NCBI GenBank assembly: GCA_019639135.1 | Contig: JAHBSL010000005.1 | Span: 123,750 to 187,749, forward strand | Origin: Acidobacteriota bacterium | Lineage (GTDB): Bacteria > Acidobacteriota > Blastocatellia > Pyrinomonadales > Pyrinomonadaceae | Length of the DNA stretch: 64,000 nt | Reading direction: 5' to 3' | Part shown: in pieces, positions 35,424 through 43,611 of the stretch | Layout: the number at the start of each line of letters is the position of its first letter | Numbering within the stretch: the first letter of the stretch is position 1 | Made by a program: the position numbers and the translations under genes | Notes under the pieces: generated by a model | What the model saw: the letters and a program-made list of their open reading frames with translations, nothing else | Told to the model about the DNA's origin: nothing | The model's database searches: none

Positions 35424-35789
35424 TCATCTACGGGGAGCCGGCTTGTTGGCAAAAACCCATTGCTTTGAATTGGCAGCCATCGACACCAACATCGCAATTA
35501 CTTCGTCAAACGACCTGTACAGTTCCGTAGCAACCTCTCTCTCGATGTATTCGCATTTGACGGCAAACTCGAGCCAAGTCTGAGTCTCCGCCGCTTCGCC
35601 TTCGGCATCATTCAGCTTTGCGATATAGGCTGCTTCATAACGCCGCTTCCGCCAAGTCTCAGCGAGATTTGCACAAACTGAACGAGAAGAACGCCGGATC
35701 TGGTCCGTCATCGAATACGTTTCCTCTTTCGGAAACAGTTTCGTCAGTTCGAAAATGAGCATTGCCGCCGCAAATGCCTTTCGATACAC
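35424..35789 (-). CDS. Four-helix-bundle protein of the 23S rRNA intervening-sequence family
   Basis: 121 aa or slightly more. The family signature is clear: AAMLIFELTKLFPKEETYSMTDQIRRSSRSVCANLAE and WLEFAVKCEYI. Homologues start a few residues earlier, at an ELEVYRKA-like block; that block is encoded just upstream of the GTG at 35789, in frame, but I see no ATG, GTG or TTG before it, only an ATT, so the true start is unclear. The family is small and helical, of unknown function, encoded in rRNA intervening sequences or as orphans. Here it sits between thiS and thiG, flanked by inverted purine/pyrimidine repeats. Confidence 0.85.
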   Translation of the reverse strand: MYRKAFAAAMLIFELTKLFPKEETYSMTDQIRRSSRSVCANLAETWRKRRYEAAYIAKLNDAEGEAAETQTWLEFAVKCEYIEREVATELYRSFDEVIAMLVSMAANSKQWVFANKPAPRR

Positions 35790-35838
35790 CTCAAGTTCCT
35801 GATGCCGCGTGATCTTAATCGTCCGAGCTTTCGCTCTC

Positions 35839-35867
35839 CTCTCCCCTTCTCCTCTTCCCCTTTTCTC
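35839..35867 (-). repeat. Right arm of inverted repeat flanking the four-helix-bundle gene
   Basis: A pyrimidine tract complementary to 35373-35401 (25 of 29), ending 13 bp before the thiS stop. It belongs to a longer CT-rich run 35834-35879. Confidence 0.7.
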
Positions 35868-35879
35868 CTCTTCTCCCCT

Positions 35880-36083
35880 CTAGCCTCCGCCGACGAAGTG
35901 GATGACCTCTATCACATCGCTTTCACGGATCGGCGTCGAAGGCCATTCAGATTTCCTGACAACTTCTTTGTTTCGTTCCACAGCAACGCGCTGCTTCGGC
36001 AATGAAAAAAGATCGAGAAGCCGGTCAAGCGTGACCTCGCTCTCGATCTCTTTCTTTTCGCCGTTCAAAATTATCGTAACCAT
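35880..36083 (-). CDS. thiS: Thiamine sulfur-carrier protein ThiS
   Basis: 67 aa beta-grasp protein. It starts MVTIILNGEKKEIES and ends VIHFVGGG, so the Gly-Gly used for thiocarboxylation is present with one extra Gly at the very end. It donates sulfur to ThiG for thiazole formation after adenylation by ThiF and sulfur transfer by a desulfurase. First gene of the minus-strand thi/moa cluster. Neither thiF nor thiH is adjacent. Confidence 0.9.
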   Translation of the reverse strand: MVTIILNGEKKEIESEVTLDRLLDLFSLPKQRVAVERNKEVVRKSEWPSTPIRESDVIEVIHFVGGG

Positions 36084-36135
36084 TCGTTACGACAATTTTC
36101 GCTTATCTGGCCGCGAATTCAAACCTTGCGGCATT

Positions 36136-36984
36136 CTAGCCGTGCTCGATCGGCCGGCGGACCTCGGCTTCCTCGCCCTCGCTCATTGCCCGGACCATGA
36201 ACGCCGCCCGGCCAGTGTTGAACCGCGGGAATTGCACATTTATCCGTGCGATGCCGTTCGGGTCGGTGCTGGCGTGAAAGATCAGCGGCCGAAACGCGGT
36301 CCCGAGCACCTTCACCATTATCTGTGCGTTGCCGACGACGCGCCGCTCGCCGCTGCGGAGCACCATTATCGTCACCGAACGGCGGTCGCCGCCTTTGAAC
36401 CTCATATCGCCGACCAGTTCGATGGTCAGGCGATCGGTTTGTGCCCGTTCGCGGCCGGCAAGATCGCTGACTACCTCAACGGCATGTTCGGGTGCGACTA
36501 TCGGTTCCTCGACCACTTCGACCGCATCGACCAGCATTTCCTCTATTTCGATCAGCGGATCGGCAAAAACGTCGGCCTCGATCTCGGGCATCGGTATCGG
36601 AATGCCATTGTCCCGCGTTTCGAATGGGTCAAACGGCTTTGCTATCGTCTCCGGCATCGCCGCCGAAACCGGTTCAGCCGCCGCCACAGTTCCGTTAGCG
36701 GCTATTGCCGGTTCGCCGGCTGACATCCGCTTCAGGTCCTCGATCCGCCCGGCCTTTATTGCAGCGCAGATCAGCCGATGCTGCCGGTTCAGCCTCTCCT
36801 CGAGCGCCTTTTCGTCAAAGCCCTTTTTTACAAGGTCGTCATAGGGCGACCGCTTCGCGGCAAGTATCGTCCCGCGGTCATAGACCAGCGAGAGAATTAT
36901 CGGCCGCTCAAGGCCTTTATCTTCGGTCTGAACGTGATATGTAACACCTTCAAACTCGATATCTGTATTGAATCCTGAGATCAC
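36136..36984 (-). CDS. Hypothetical protein with central disordered linker
   Basis: 282 aa. An N-terminal domain (about 1-100) begins FNTDIEFEGVTYHVQTEDKG and carries VYDRGTILAAKRSPYDDL; I have the impression that this block recurs in uncharacterised Acidobacteriota proteins, but cannot confirm it. An acidic Pro/Glu-rich linker follows (about 105-175), then a beta-rich C-terminal domain with TIMVLRSGERRVVGNAQIMVKVLG, which looks like an Ig-like or macroglobulin-type fold (inference). No signal peptide. It lies between thiS and the nuo promoter region and is transcribed away from nuo. Confidence 0.7.
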   Translation of the reverse strand: MISGFNTDIEFEGVTYHVQTEDKGLERPIILSLVYDRGTILAAKRSPYDDLVKKGFDEKALEERLNRQHRLICAAIKAGRIEDLKRMSAGEPAIAANGTVAAAEPVSAAMPETIAKPFDPFETRDNGIPIPMPEIEADVFADPLIEIEEMLVDAVEVVEEPIVAPEHAVEVVSDLAGRERAQTDRLTIELVGDMRFKGGDRRSVTIMVLRSGERRVVGNAQIMVKVLGTAFRPLIFHASTDPNGIARINVQFPRFNTGRAAFMVRAMSEGEEAEVRRPIEHG

Positions 36985-37169
36985 TTGGGTTAACCGGCAG
37001 CGGAGCGGATAGGAAAATGTGTGAGGCGGCCCCTCGAAACCATTTTGAAATTAACACGAAAAACACCTCAGGGTCAATATTTTTCGAGCATTTTGCAGCT
37101 CGATGCGCCGTCGGCCGTGTGCCGGGCAAGGGCCACCGTGAGCCCCGCGAACGCCGAAATCTATGTGCC

Positions 37170-37198
37170 TTGACACTATCAAGGGGTTAACATACGAT
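37170..37198 (+). promoter_or_regulatory. Predicted promoter of the nuo operon
   Basis: A perfect TTGACA at 37170-37175, a 17-bp spacer and TACGAT at 37193-37198 (4 of 6), about 90 bp upstream of nuoA. The -35 box lies in a TTGACACTATCAA inverted repeat that could bind a regulator. Confidence 0.65.
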
Positions 37199-37287
37199 TT
37201 AATTTGAATCGAAGACAAGGGATCCGCACAGCGAAGCGTTGAAGTTTGGTCTTCGATGCGTTTCCAATTCCTGCACAAGGGACGAAA

Positions 37288-37785
37288 ATGGCCACATTCA
37301 ACTTAATGGATTACGCCCCGATCGGCTTGATGTTCATCGTCGCGCTCGGGTTCGGTCTCAGCCAGCTTCTCGTTACTCAACTCATCGGCCCGCGAAAGCG
37401 GACCGCGACTAAGCTGATGCCATACGAGTGCGGTAAGGATCCGGTCGGCTCTGCCCGCGACCGCTTCTCGATCAAGTTTTATGTGGTCGCCGTCACCTTT
37501 CTTCTCTTCGACCTCGAAATTCTCTTCATGATCCCGTTCGCCGTCGCGTTCAAATCGCTGCTCGGCATTGAGAAGATGACCGGCGTAATGTATGGCACCA
37601 TTGCGTTTATCGGGATAATGATCTTTTTGGCAACGGTCGTCATCGGATTGGTTTACGACTGGAAGAAAGGCGCATTTGATTGGAGCTCGCAGGCTCGTGC
37701 CTCGGCCAAGGCTCAGGCGATCGCGATGCGGAAGTCGCGGGCGGCGGAAGTTGACGGCCACGGCGACCTTCAACGTGCAGCTTAG
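37288..37785 (+). CDS. nuoA: NADH-quinone oxidoreductase subunit A
   Basis: 165 aa from the ATG at 37288; the frame is open 14 codons further but AAGGGACGAAA precedes this ATG. Three membrane helices, with the Y-E-C-G motif [23 protein letters not shown] (the Cys of the A/D-state loop) and [15 protein letters not shown]. The C-terminus is about 40 aa longer than E. coli NuoA, charged and probably cytoplasmic. It is a membrane-arm subunit near the quinone site and the first gene of the nuo operon. Confidence 0.96.
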   Translation: MATFNLMDYAPIGLMFIVALGFGLSQLLVTQLIGPRKRTATKLMPYECGKDPVGSARDRFSIKFYVVAVTFLLFDLEILFMIPFAVAFKSLLGIEKMTGVMYGTIAFIGIMIFLATVVIGLVYDWKKGAFDWSSQARASAKAQAIAMRKSRAAEVDGHGDLQRAA

Positions 37786-37821
37786 TTTGCTAGTCTTCGG
37801 CTTCGGCCGTAAGGAACAAGT

Positions 37822-38469
37822 ATGGGTTTAGAGAACAAGATCTTCGAATCGCTCCCGGACGTCCTGACCGTCAAGCTCGATGCCGTCGTCAATTGGGCAC
37901 GCAAATCGAGCCTTTGGCCGGCGACCTTCGGGCTCGCCTGCTGTGCCATCGAGATGATGAACACGGTCTCGGCCCGCAACGACCTCTCGCGCTTCGGTGC
38001 GGAAACCTTTCGGGCAAGCCCGCGTCAGGCGGACGTAATGATCGTCTCGGGCCGCGTTTCGCGCAAGATGGCTCCGGTGCTCCGCCGCATCTATGACCAG
38101 ATGCCCGAGCCCAAATGGGTGATCTCAATGGGCGCCTGTGCGACCTCGGGCGGAGTTTTCGATAACTATGCTATCGTCCAGGGCGTCGATAAGGTCGTCC
38201 CGGTCGATATTTACGTGCCCGGCTGTCCGCCGCGTCCGGAAATGCTTGTCCATGCCATCACGATGCTGCAGGACAAGATAATGAAGGAATCGGTCAAGGA
38301 CCGCACCGATACCATCGAGGCCGAATCGCGTGGCTCGATCGTCCCCGGCACGCTGCCGGTAACGGAAGGCACGGCACTTGAGCACGAGACCGAGGTCGAG
38401 GTTGCTCAGAAGAATATTTCGCGGCCCTATACGATCCCGTCGCGGCACGAACGCCGCCGGTCGTTCTAA
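37822..38469 (+). CDS. nuoB: NADH-quinone oxidoreductase subunit B
   Basis: 215 aa. Ligands of the terminal N2 [4Fe-4S] cluster are present: tandem Cys-Cys in [11 protein letters not shown], Cys in [10 protein letters not shown] and Cys in VPGCPPRPE. It passes electrons to quinone at the interface with NuoD. A Glu/Thr-rich C-terminal extension of about 40 aa is not part of the core. It follows nuoA by 36 bp. Confidence 0.97.
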   Translation: MGLENKIFESLPDVLTVKLDAVVNWARKSSLWPATFGLACCAIEMMNTVSARNDLSRFGAETFRASPRQADVMIVSGRVSRKMAPVLRRIYDQMPEPKWVISMGACATSGGVFDNYAIVQGVDKVVPVDIYVPGCPPRPEMLVHAITMLQDKIMKESVKDRTDTIEAESRGSIVPGTLPVTEGTALEHETEVEVAQKNISRPYTIPSRHERRRSF

Positions 38470-38541
38470 GCCGCAGGAAGTTTTGGCCCCTTATTTTATT
38501 TGGTTTGGCACGCCCGGCGAAGGTGTGCTTTTTATCGGATT

Positions 38542-39021
38542 ATGACCGAAAAACTCCACGAATTCGTGGAAACGCTCAAAAGTGCAAACCCTGAATGGGT
38601 CGGCGATGTAAAGGACGCCCTCGGCGAAGTTACCGTTACCGTTCCGCGTGAACATATCTTTGCCGCCTGCGAGTTTCTTCGCGATTCGCTCGGCTTTGAT
38701 ATGCTTGCCGACCTTTGCGGCGGCGACCGCGGCCCCGAGGAAGACCCGAGATTTGAGGTGAACTATCACCTTTTCTCGACAACGCACCACAAACGGCTCC
38801 GGCTGAAAGTGCTGCTCAGCGAGGACGACCCGAAGGTTGAGAGCGTCGTGCCGCTCTGGAAAACGGCCGATTGGCACGAACGCGAAACATACGACCTGGT
38901 CGGCGTCGTCTTTGAGAATCACCCGGACTTGAGAAGGATCTTGCTGCCGTCCGACTTCGACGGCCATGCATTGCGAAAAGATTACCCGCTGCGCGGCTAT
39001 GAGCCTTACAGCATGAACTAG
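38542..39021 (+). CDS. nuoC: NADH-quinone oxidoreductase subunit C
   Basis: 159 aa from the ATG at 38542; a shorter reading than the open frame, which begins 14 codons earlier without family similarity. It contains the NuoC signature WHERETYDLVGVVFENHPDLRRILLP and the C-terminal RKDYPLRGYEP. A peripheral-arm subunit, here separate from NuoD rather than fused as in E. coli. Confidence 0.96.
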   Translation: MTEKLHEFVETLKSANPEWVGDVKDALGEVTVTVPREHIFAACEFLRDSLGFDMLADLCGGDRGPEEDPRFEVNYHLFSTTHHKRLRLKVLLSEDDPKVESVVPLWKTADWHERETYDLVGVVFENHPDLRRILLPSDFDGHALRKDYPLRGYEPYSMN

Positions 39022-39033
39022 TAAAGAACCACG

Positions 39034-40254
39034 ATGAGCTCAGCAGCTGAAACCATTGCCGCAGATTTCGACGCGATCGACGAGCCGCTTGAAACGCAGA
39101 TGACGCTTTCAATGGGCCCGCAGCACCCCTCGACCCACGGTGTGCTCCGGCTCGACCTGCGGCTTGACGGCGAACTTGTGGTCAAGGCCATTCCGGACAT
39201 CGGCTATCTCCATACCGGAATGGAGAAGCTCTTTGAATACAAGAAATACCAACAAGGCATCGTCATCACCGACCGGATGGACTACCTCAATCCGCTCGGC
39301 AATAACCTTGCTTATGTGATGGCGGCGGAAAAGCTGCTTCAGCTTGAGATACCCGAACGGGCACAGGTCGTCCGTGTGCTGATGTGCGAACTCCAGCGGA
39401 TCGCCTCGCACATGGTCTGGCTCGGTACCCACTGTCTTGATATCGGTGCGATGTCGGTGTTTTTCTATTGCTTCCGTCAACGCGAGAAGATCCTTAACCT
39501 CATCGAGGCCGCCTCGGGCGGACGCATGACGCCGAGCTATTTCCGCATCGGCGGGCTGATGATGGACCTTCCGGCCGGCTTTGACCGCCGCGTTCGGCAG
39601 TTCATGGACGATTTTCCGGAGGCGATGGACACCTTTAATACGCTCGTCACCGGAAACCGCATCTGGCAAAGCCGGACCAAGGATATCGGCTACATCAGCA
39701 AGGAAGATGCCATTTCGTGGGGACTAACCGGTCCGTGCCTCCGGGCAAGCGGTGTCGATCTCGACCTTCGCCGGGACAATCCATACACGGGTTACGAGAC
39801 CTACGACTTTGACATTCCGGTCGAAACGGGCGGCGACGTCTGGGCGCGCTTCATGGTGCGGATGCGCGAGCTTGAGGAAAGCTACAAGATCGTCCGCCAG
39901 GCACTCGAGCGGCTCAAGCCCGGGCCGATCAAGGCCGATGCCCCGAAAGTGGTTCTTCCCGATCGGGACGATATGCGCAAGCATATGGATTCGCTCATCC
40001 ACCACTTCCTGATCGTCGCCGAAGGCTTTAACGTACCGCCGGGCGAGGTTTATCACGCGATCGAGGCTTCAAAGGGTGAACTCGGTGTTTATATGAAATC
40101 GAACGGCGGGCCGAAGCCGGAACGCGTGCACTTCCGCGGCCCGAGCTTCGTCAACCTATCTGCCCTTCCCATAATGAGCGAGGGCGAAATGGTCGCCGAC
40201 GTCGTGGCGATAATCGGCAGTTTGGATATTGTTTTGGGAGAGATAGACCGATAG
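39034..40254 (+). CDS. nuoD: NADH-quinone oxidoreductase subunit D
   Basis: 406 aa. Contains the 49-kDa-subunit hallmarks MGPQHPSTHGVLRL, HTGMEKLFEYKKY, ITDRMDYLNPLGNN and GTHCLDIGAMSVFF, plus the C-terminal DVVAIIGSLDIVLGEIDR. It builds the quinone-binding pocket with NuoB. It starts 12 bp after nuoC. Length and motifs are normal. Confidence 0.98.
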   Translation: MSSAAETIAADFDAIDEPLETQMTLSMGPQHPSTHGVLRLDLRLDGELVVKAIPDIGYLHTGMEKLFEYKKYQQGIVITDRMDYLNPLGNNLAYVMAAEKLLQLEIPERAQVVRVLMCELQRIASHMVWLGTHCLDIGAMSVFFYCFRQREKILNLIEAASGGRMTPSYFRIGGLMMDLPAGFDRRVRQFMDDFPEAMDTFNTLVTGNRIWQSRTKDIGYISKEDAISWGLTGPCLRASGVDLDLRRDNPYTGYETYDFDIPVETGGDVWARFMVRMRELEESYKIVRQALERLKPGPIKADAPKVVLPDRDDMRKHMDSLIHHFLIVAEGFNVPPGEVYHAIEASKGELGVYMKSNGGPKPERVHFRGPSFVNLSALPIMSEGEMVADVVAIIGSLDIVLGEIDR

Positions 40255-40287
40255 AAAATTTCGGCGTGTCGGAGTTTTTGTTGAGCG

Positions 40288-40671
40288 ATGGCTGAGGAAT
40301 ATTCAGATCGATTTCAGGGCGAAGTGATGCGAATCCTCGGCACGCTTGTCGAGAAGGTCTCGGAGCACGGCAATAAACTTGATTCGATCAGCCATCAACT
40401 CGAACTTCAGCAAGAAGAGCTTAGGATCATCGACGGCCGAGTTTTGGACATCGCTTCAAAGGTCCTGGAGATCGACAAACGATGCACGGTCATCGAAGCA
40501 AAGATCGGCCTTGTTGAGCATAAGCTTTCGGGGCTCGAAAGTGAGGTGCGGCAGGTTCGCATGGAACTCGACGACCTGAATGAGCGATTTGAGAAAGGCA
40601 GTGAGGTAAAGTCCGAGATCGATCAGCTTTCGATCCGTGTTTTTCAGTTAGAAGAAAAGCTGGCGGCTTAA
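40288..40671 (+). CDS. Coiled-coil protein embedded in the nuo operon
   Basis: 127 aa, almost entirely heptad-patterned coiled coil (about 10-125), with no membrane segment and no recognised domain. It lies 33 bp after nuoD and 4 bp before nuoE, so it must be co-transcribed. The pattern resembles short structural or tethering proteins; whether it binds complex I is unknown. The similarity to the C-terminal coiled coils of many unrelated proteins prevents a family call. Confidence 0.75.
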   Translation: MAEEYSDRFQGEVMRILGTLVEKVSEHGNKLDSISHQLELQQEELRIIDGRVLDIASKVLEIDKRCTVIEAKIGLVEHKLSGLESEVRQVRMELDDLNERFEKGSEVKSEIDQLSIRVFQLEEKLAA

Positions 40672-40675
40672 GAAT

Positions 40676-41206
40676 ATGGGAGCAGCAACACCTACAAGTT
40701 ACACGGACCAAATAGTTTACACGGACGAGGTGGCTGAGTTTTCGCCCGAGGTCGTCGATGAGATGCGGTCGCATCTCGCCAAGTATCCGGCGGACCGGAC
40801 CCGCTCGGCCCTGATACCGCTGCTCTTTGTCATCCAGCGTGAACGCGGCCATGTGGACAATGCGGGCGTGAACTTCCTGGCCCGGTTCCTGAACCTCGAA
40901 GTTACCGACGTTTGGGAAACGGCGACCTTTTATTCGATGTTCAATCTTCGAAAGGTCGGCCGCCACCACATCCAGATCTGCAAGACGCTTTCGTGCAAGA
41001 TAATGGGCGAGCCGGACATCACCGGCCATATCTGCTCGAAGCTCGGAATTCATCCCGGCGAAACGACCGCCGACGGCAAGTTCACCGTCTCGCTCGTCGA
41101 ATGCCTCGGGAGCTGCGGCACCGCCCCGATGATGCAGATCGGCTTTGATTACCACGAGGATCTGACGATCGAAAAGGTCGATAAGATCCTCGAAGATTGT
41201 AAGTAG
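40676..41206 (+). CDS. nuoE: NADH-quinone oxidoreductase subunit E
   Basis: 176 aa thioredoxin-like subunit. The N1a [2Fe-2S] ligands are C-x4-C in QICKTLSCKIMG and C-x3-C in VECLGSCGTAPMM. The helical N-terminus has the ALIPLLFVIQRERGHV block. It pairs with NuoF at the tip of the peripheral arm. Its stop is followed after 1 bp by the HicB gene instead of nuoF. Confidence 0.97.
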   Translation: MGAATPTSYTDQIVYTDEVAEFSPEVVDEMRSHLAKYPADRTRSALIPLLFVIQRERGHVDNAGVNFLARFLNLEVTDVWETATFYSMFNLRKVGRHHIQICKTLSCKIMGEPDITGHICSKLGIHPGETTADGKFTVSLVECLGSCGTAPMMQIGFDYHEDLTIEKVDKILEDCK

Positions 41207-41207
41207 T

Positions 41208-41405
41208 ATGTTTTACAAAGTTGTATTGCAGAGAACCGACGAGGGATACAGCGTTTCGTGTCCGGTTCTTCCCGGTTGCTGGTCGCAGGGCGAGAGCGAA
41301 TTGGAAGCGCTCGGAAACATCAAGTCGGCGATCGAGGAATACCTTGAAGTGCTCAACGATCAGCTTCAAGGAGCGGACGTACGCGAGGTCGAGGTTTCGA
41401 TCTAA
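41208..41405 (+). CDS. hicB: HicB-like antitoxin
   Basis: 65 aa. HicB-type partial RNase-H fold: MFYKVVLQRTDEGYSVSCPVLPGCWSQGESELEALGNIKSAIEEYLE, matching the Pxl(P)GC-x(5)G-x(3)A family line. No C-terminal DNA-binding domain is present, so this is the minimal form. It starts 1 bp after the nuoE stop and its TAA is followed directly by the hicA ATG. It should neutralise HicA. The gene order hicB-hicA is the reverse of the classical one. Confidence 0.88.
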   Translation: MFYKVVLQRTDEGYSVSCPVLPGCWSQGESELEALGNIKSAIEEYLEVLNDQLQGADVREVEVSI

Positions 41406-41618
41406 ATGCCGAAACTTCCGGGCGTTAATCACTTGGCTGCCGTCCGTGCACTGGAAAAGGCCGGTTTTAGGATCGCACGGCAAGGCAAGCATATCGTTAT
41501 GACCAACGGGGAGCGGATCATTACGATACCAAGGCATAATCCTGTGAATTCGCTGACGATGGGCGGAATCGTTCGTGACGCCGGACTTTCATTAGAAGAG
41601 TTTCGAAAGCTCTTGTGA
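41406..41618 (+). CDS. hicA: HicA-like mRNA interferase toxin
   Basis: 70 aa dsRBD-like toxin. The catalytic His lies in RQGKHIVMTNG, with the VPxH-type continuation IPRHNPVNSLTMGGIVRDAGLSLEEF. HicA cleaves mRNA in a ribosome-independent way. The gene abuts hicB with no gap and is followed by an 82-bp spacer. The pair lies inside the nuo operon between nuoE and the SnoaL-like gene. All expected residues are present, so it is probably functional. Confidence 0.9.
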   Translation: MPKLPGVNHLAAVRALEKAGFRIARQGKHIVMTNGERIITIPRHNPVNSLTMGGIVRDAGLSLEEFRKLL

Positions 41619-41700
41619 ACAGACCAACAGTCTGAAGGTGCTTGAAACCGCACGTGAGTTTTTCGGTTTGTTCTTCTGAGTTCCGTAAGCCGGAAACTTT

Positions 41701-42093
41701 ATGACCAACGGTGAACCTATAAAAGGCGTTTACGATGCATTTGCTGCGGGTGATGTTCCGGCGGTTTTGGGTGCATTTGATGAAAGCATCTCGTGGACCG
41801 AGACGGCCGGGTTCATGTATGCCGGCACCTATGAAGGGCCGCAAGCCGTTCTTGAGAGCGTCTTTATGCGGCTCGGTACCGAATGGGAAGGCTTTGCCGC
41901 CGTTCCGGAAAAGATAGTCGATGGCGGCGATGGGAACGTCATCGCGACCGGCACATATTCGGGCAAGTTCAATCAAACGGGCAAGACGACCAAAGTGCCG
42001 TTTGCTCATGAGTGGGAAGTCCGCGACGAAAAGATCACACGCTTCCGTCAGCATACGGATACGTTGATGATCCACCGCGATCTCGGGCTTTAG
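41701..42093 (+). CDS. SnoaL-like (NTF2-fold) protein
   Basis: 130 aa with the SnoaL/ketosteroid-isomerase pattern: IKGVYDAFAAGDVPAVLGAFDESISWTETAG, GPQAVLESVF and VPFAHEWEVRDEKITRFRQHTDT. Such cone-shaped proteins bind or isomerise small hydrophobic molecules. No substrate can be inferred from context. It sits between hicA and nuoF, 35 bp before the nuoF start. Confidence 0.85.
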   Translation: MTNGEPIKGVYDAFAAGDVPAVLGAFDESISWTETAGFMYAGTYEGPQAVLESVFMRLGTEWEGFAAVPEKIVDGGDGNVIATGTYSGKFNQTGKTTKVPFAHEWEVRDEKITRFRQHTDTLMIHRDLGL

Positions 42094-42128
42094 TTTGTGG
42101 CGGGCCGAGGTGCCCGCAAGGCATTTTT

Positions 42129-43439
42129 ATGGAGATCAAAGCAATAGGCTGCGAACCTCTTTCGCTAAAGCGTGTCCATATCGAAAATGGCCACACGCTC
42201 AAGGTTTATCGCGAAACCGGCGGCTACAAGTCGCTGGAAAAGGCTCTCGGGATGACGCAGGATGCGATCATTCAGGAAGTGAAGGATTCGGCGCTCCGCG
42301 GCCGCGGCGGTGCCGGCTTCCCTACCGGGATGAAATGGTCCTTCGTTCCCCGCGATTCGCCAAAGCCGAAATACGTCGTCTGCAATGCCGATGAATCCGA
42401 GCCCGGTTCGTTCAAGGACCGCTACCTGCTCGAGCGCGACCCGCACGCACTGATCGAAGGAATGGTCATCGCAGGCTTCGCTCTCGGAGCCGCGACCGGC
42501 TACATCTATTACCGCGGCGAGTATAACTACCTCATCGGCGTGATGGACGAGGCTCTCAAGGAAGCCCGCGAGGCCGGATTGCTTGGCGAGAATATCCTCG
42601 GCTCCGGCTTTTCGATGGAAATCCACACCCACACCGGTGCGGGTGCCTACATCTGCGGCGAAGAAACGGCCCTGCTCAGCTCGCTCGAGGGTTTCCGCGG
42701 CCATCCGCGAATGAAGCCGCCCTTCCCGGCGGTCGAGGGGCTCTATGCCTGCCCTACCATCGTCAACAACGTCGAAACGCTGACCTCCGTGCCTCAGATC
42801 GTCGAAATGGGCGGCATCGCCTGGCGCGACCTCGGCACCGAAAAAAGCGGCGGCACCAAGCTCTGGTCCATCAGCGGCCACGTCAAAAAGCCGGGCGTCT
42901 ATGAACTTCCGATGGGCTACGCCGATATGGAAAAGTTCATTATGGAAGATTGCGGCGGCATGCTCCGCAGCGACAAAAAGCTCAAGGCGGTCATCCCCGG
43001 CGGCTCAAGCGTTTACATAATGAACGCCGGCCAGATCCTCGGCAAGGGCGTTACGCTCGACTATGAAGGCCTCGTCGAGGCGGGCTCGATGCTCGGCACC
43101 GGCGGGATGATGGTGATGGACGAAACGGTCGACATAATGGAGACGACCAAGAACCTGACCGAGTTCTACAAGCACGAGTCCTGCGGCTGGTGCACGCCGT
43201 GCCGTGAGGGCACCGATTGGCTCGTCAAGATCTTTGACCGCATCGCGGCCGGCGGCGGAAAGCCGACCGATGCACAGCTTTTGCTCGATATCTGCGACAA
43301 CATCGAGGGCAAGAGTTTTTGCCCGCTCGGCGATGCCGCGGCGTGGCCGATCCAGAGTGCGATAAAGCAATTTCCGGATGATTTCAAGAAGTGGATCGCA
43401 GGAAAGACCAACGGAAACGGCACACATCAGAATGTTTAA
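42129..43439 (+). CDS. nuoF: NADH-quinone oxidoreductase subunit F
   Basis: 436 aa from the ATG at 42129 (the open frame extends 39 codons further upstream, overlapping the SnoaL-like gene). NADH-binding GRGGAGFPTGMKW, FMN-site CNADESEPGSFKDR, EIHTHTGAGAYICGEETAL and the N3 [4Fe-4S] ligands ESCGWCTPCREGTDW plus the downstream Cys in GKSFCPLGDAA are all present. It oxidises NADH and passes electrons via FMN into the Fe-S chain. The tail is Asn/Gly-rich. Confidence 0.97.
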   Translation: MEIKAIGCEPLSLKRVHIENGHTLKVYRETGGYKSLEKALGMTQDAIIQEVKDSALRGRGGAGFPTGMKWSFVPRDSPKPKYVVCNADESEPGSFKDRYLLERDPHALIEGMVIAGFALGAATGYIYYRGEYNYLIGVMDEALKEAREAGLLGENILGSGFSMEIHTHTGAGAYICGEETALLSSLEGFRGHPRMKPPFPAVEGLYACPTIVNNVETLTSVPQIVEMGGIAWRDLGTEKSGGTKLWSISGHVKKPGVYELPMGYADMEKFIMEDCGGMLRSDKKLKAVIPGGSSVYIMNAGQILGKGVTLDYEGLVEAGSMLGTGGMMVMDETVDIMETTKNLTEFYKHESCGWCTPCREGTDWLVKIFDRIAAGGGKPTDAQLLLDICDNIEGKSFCPLGDAAAWPIQSAIKQFPDDFKKWIAGKTNGNGTHQNV

Positions 43440-43449
43440 TGAGGTAATT

Positions 43450-43566
43450 ATGGGAAAAGGCGATAAGCGAACACGTAAAGGAAAGATCTTTGCCGGAAGC
43501 TACGGCAAGACCCGCCCAAAAGGCGGCAAAAAGAAGACCGGCGGCCAGCCGAAAGCAGGCGAATAG
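43450..43566 (+). CDS. 30S ribosomal protein THX
   Basis: 38 aa from the ATG at 43450, 10 bp after the nuoF stop. The sequence MGKGDKRTRKGKIFAGSYGKTRPKGG... follows the Thx/bS20-associated small-protein pattern (MGKGDxKTxRGKIxxGSYGxxRP), highly basic, with no Asp or Glu beyond the ends. THX binds a cavity in the 30S head. Too short for most gene finders. Its location between nuoF and nuoG, 45 bp before nuoG, is unexpected. An upstream ATG extends the frame by 24 codons, over nuoF, without support. Confidence 0.88.
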   Translation: MGKGDKRTRKGKIFAGSYGKTRPKGGKKKTGGQPKAGE

Positions 43567-43611
43567 CCTGAAAACTGAAAATGCCCGGCTCAGGCCGGCG
43601 GTAAACTCTTA

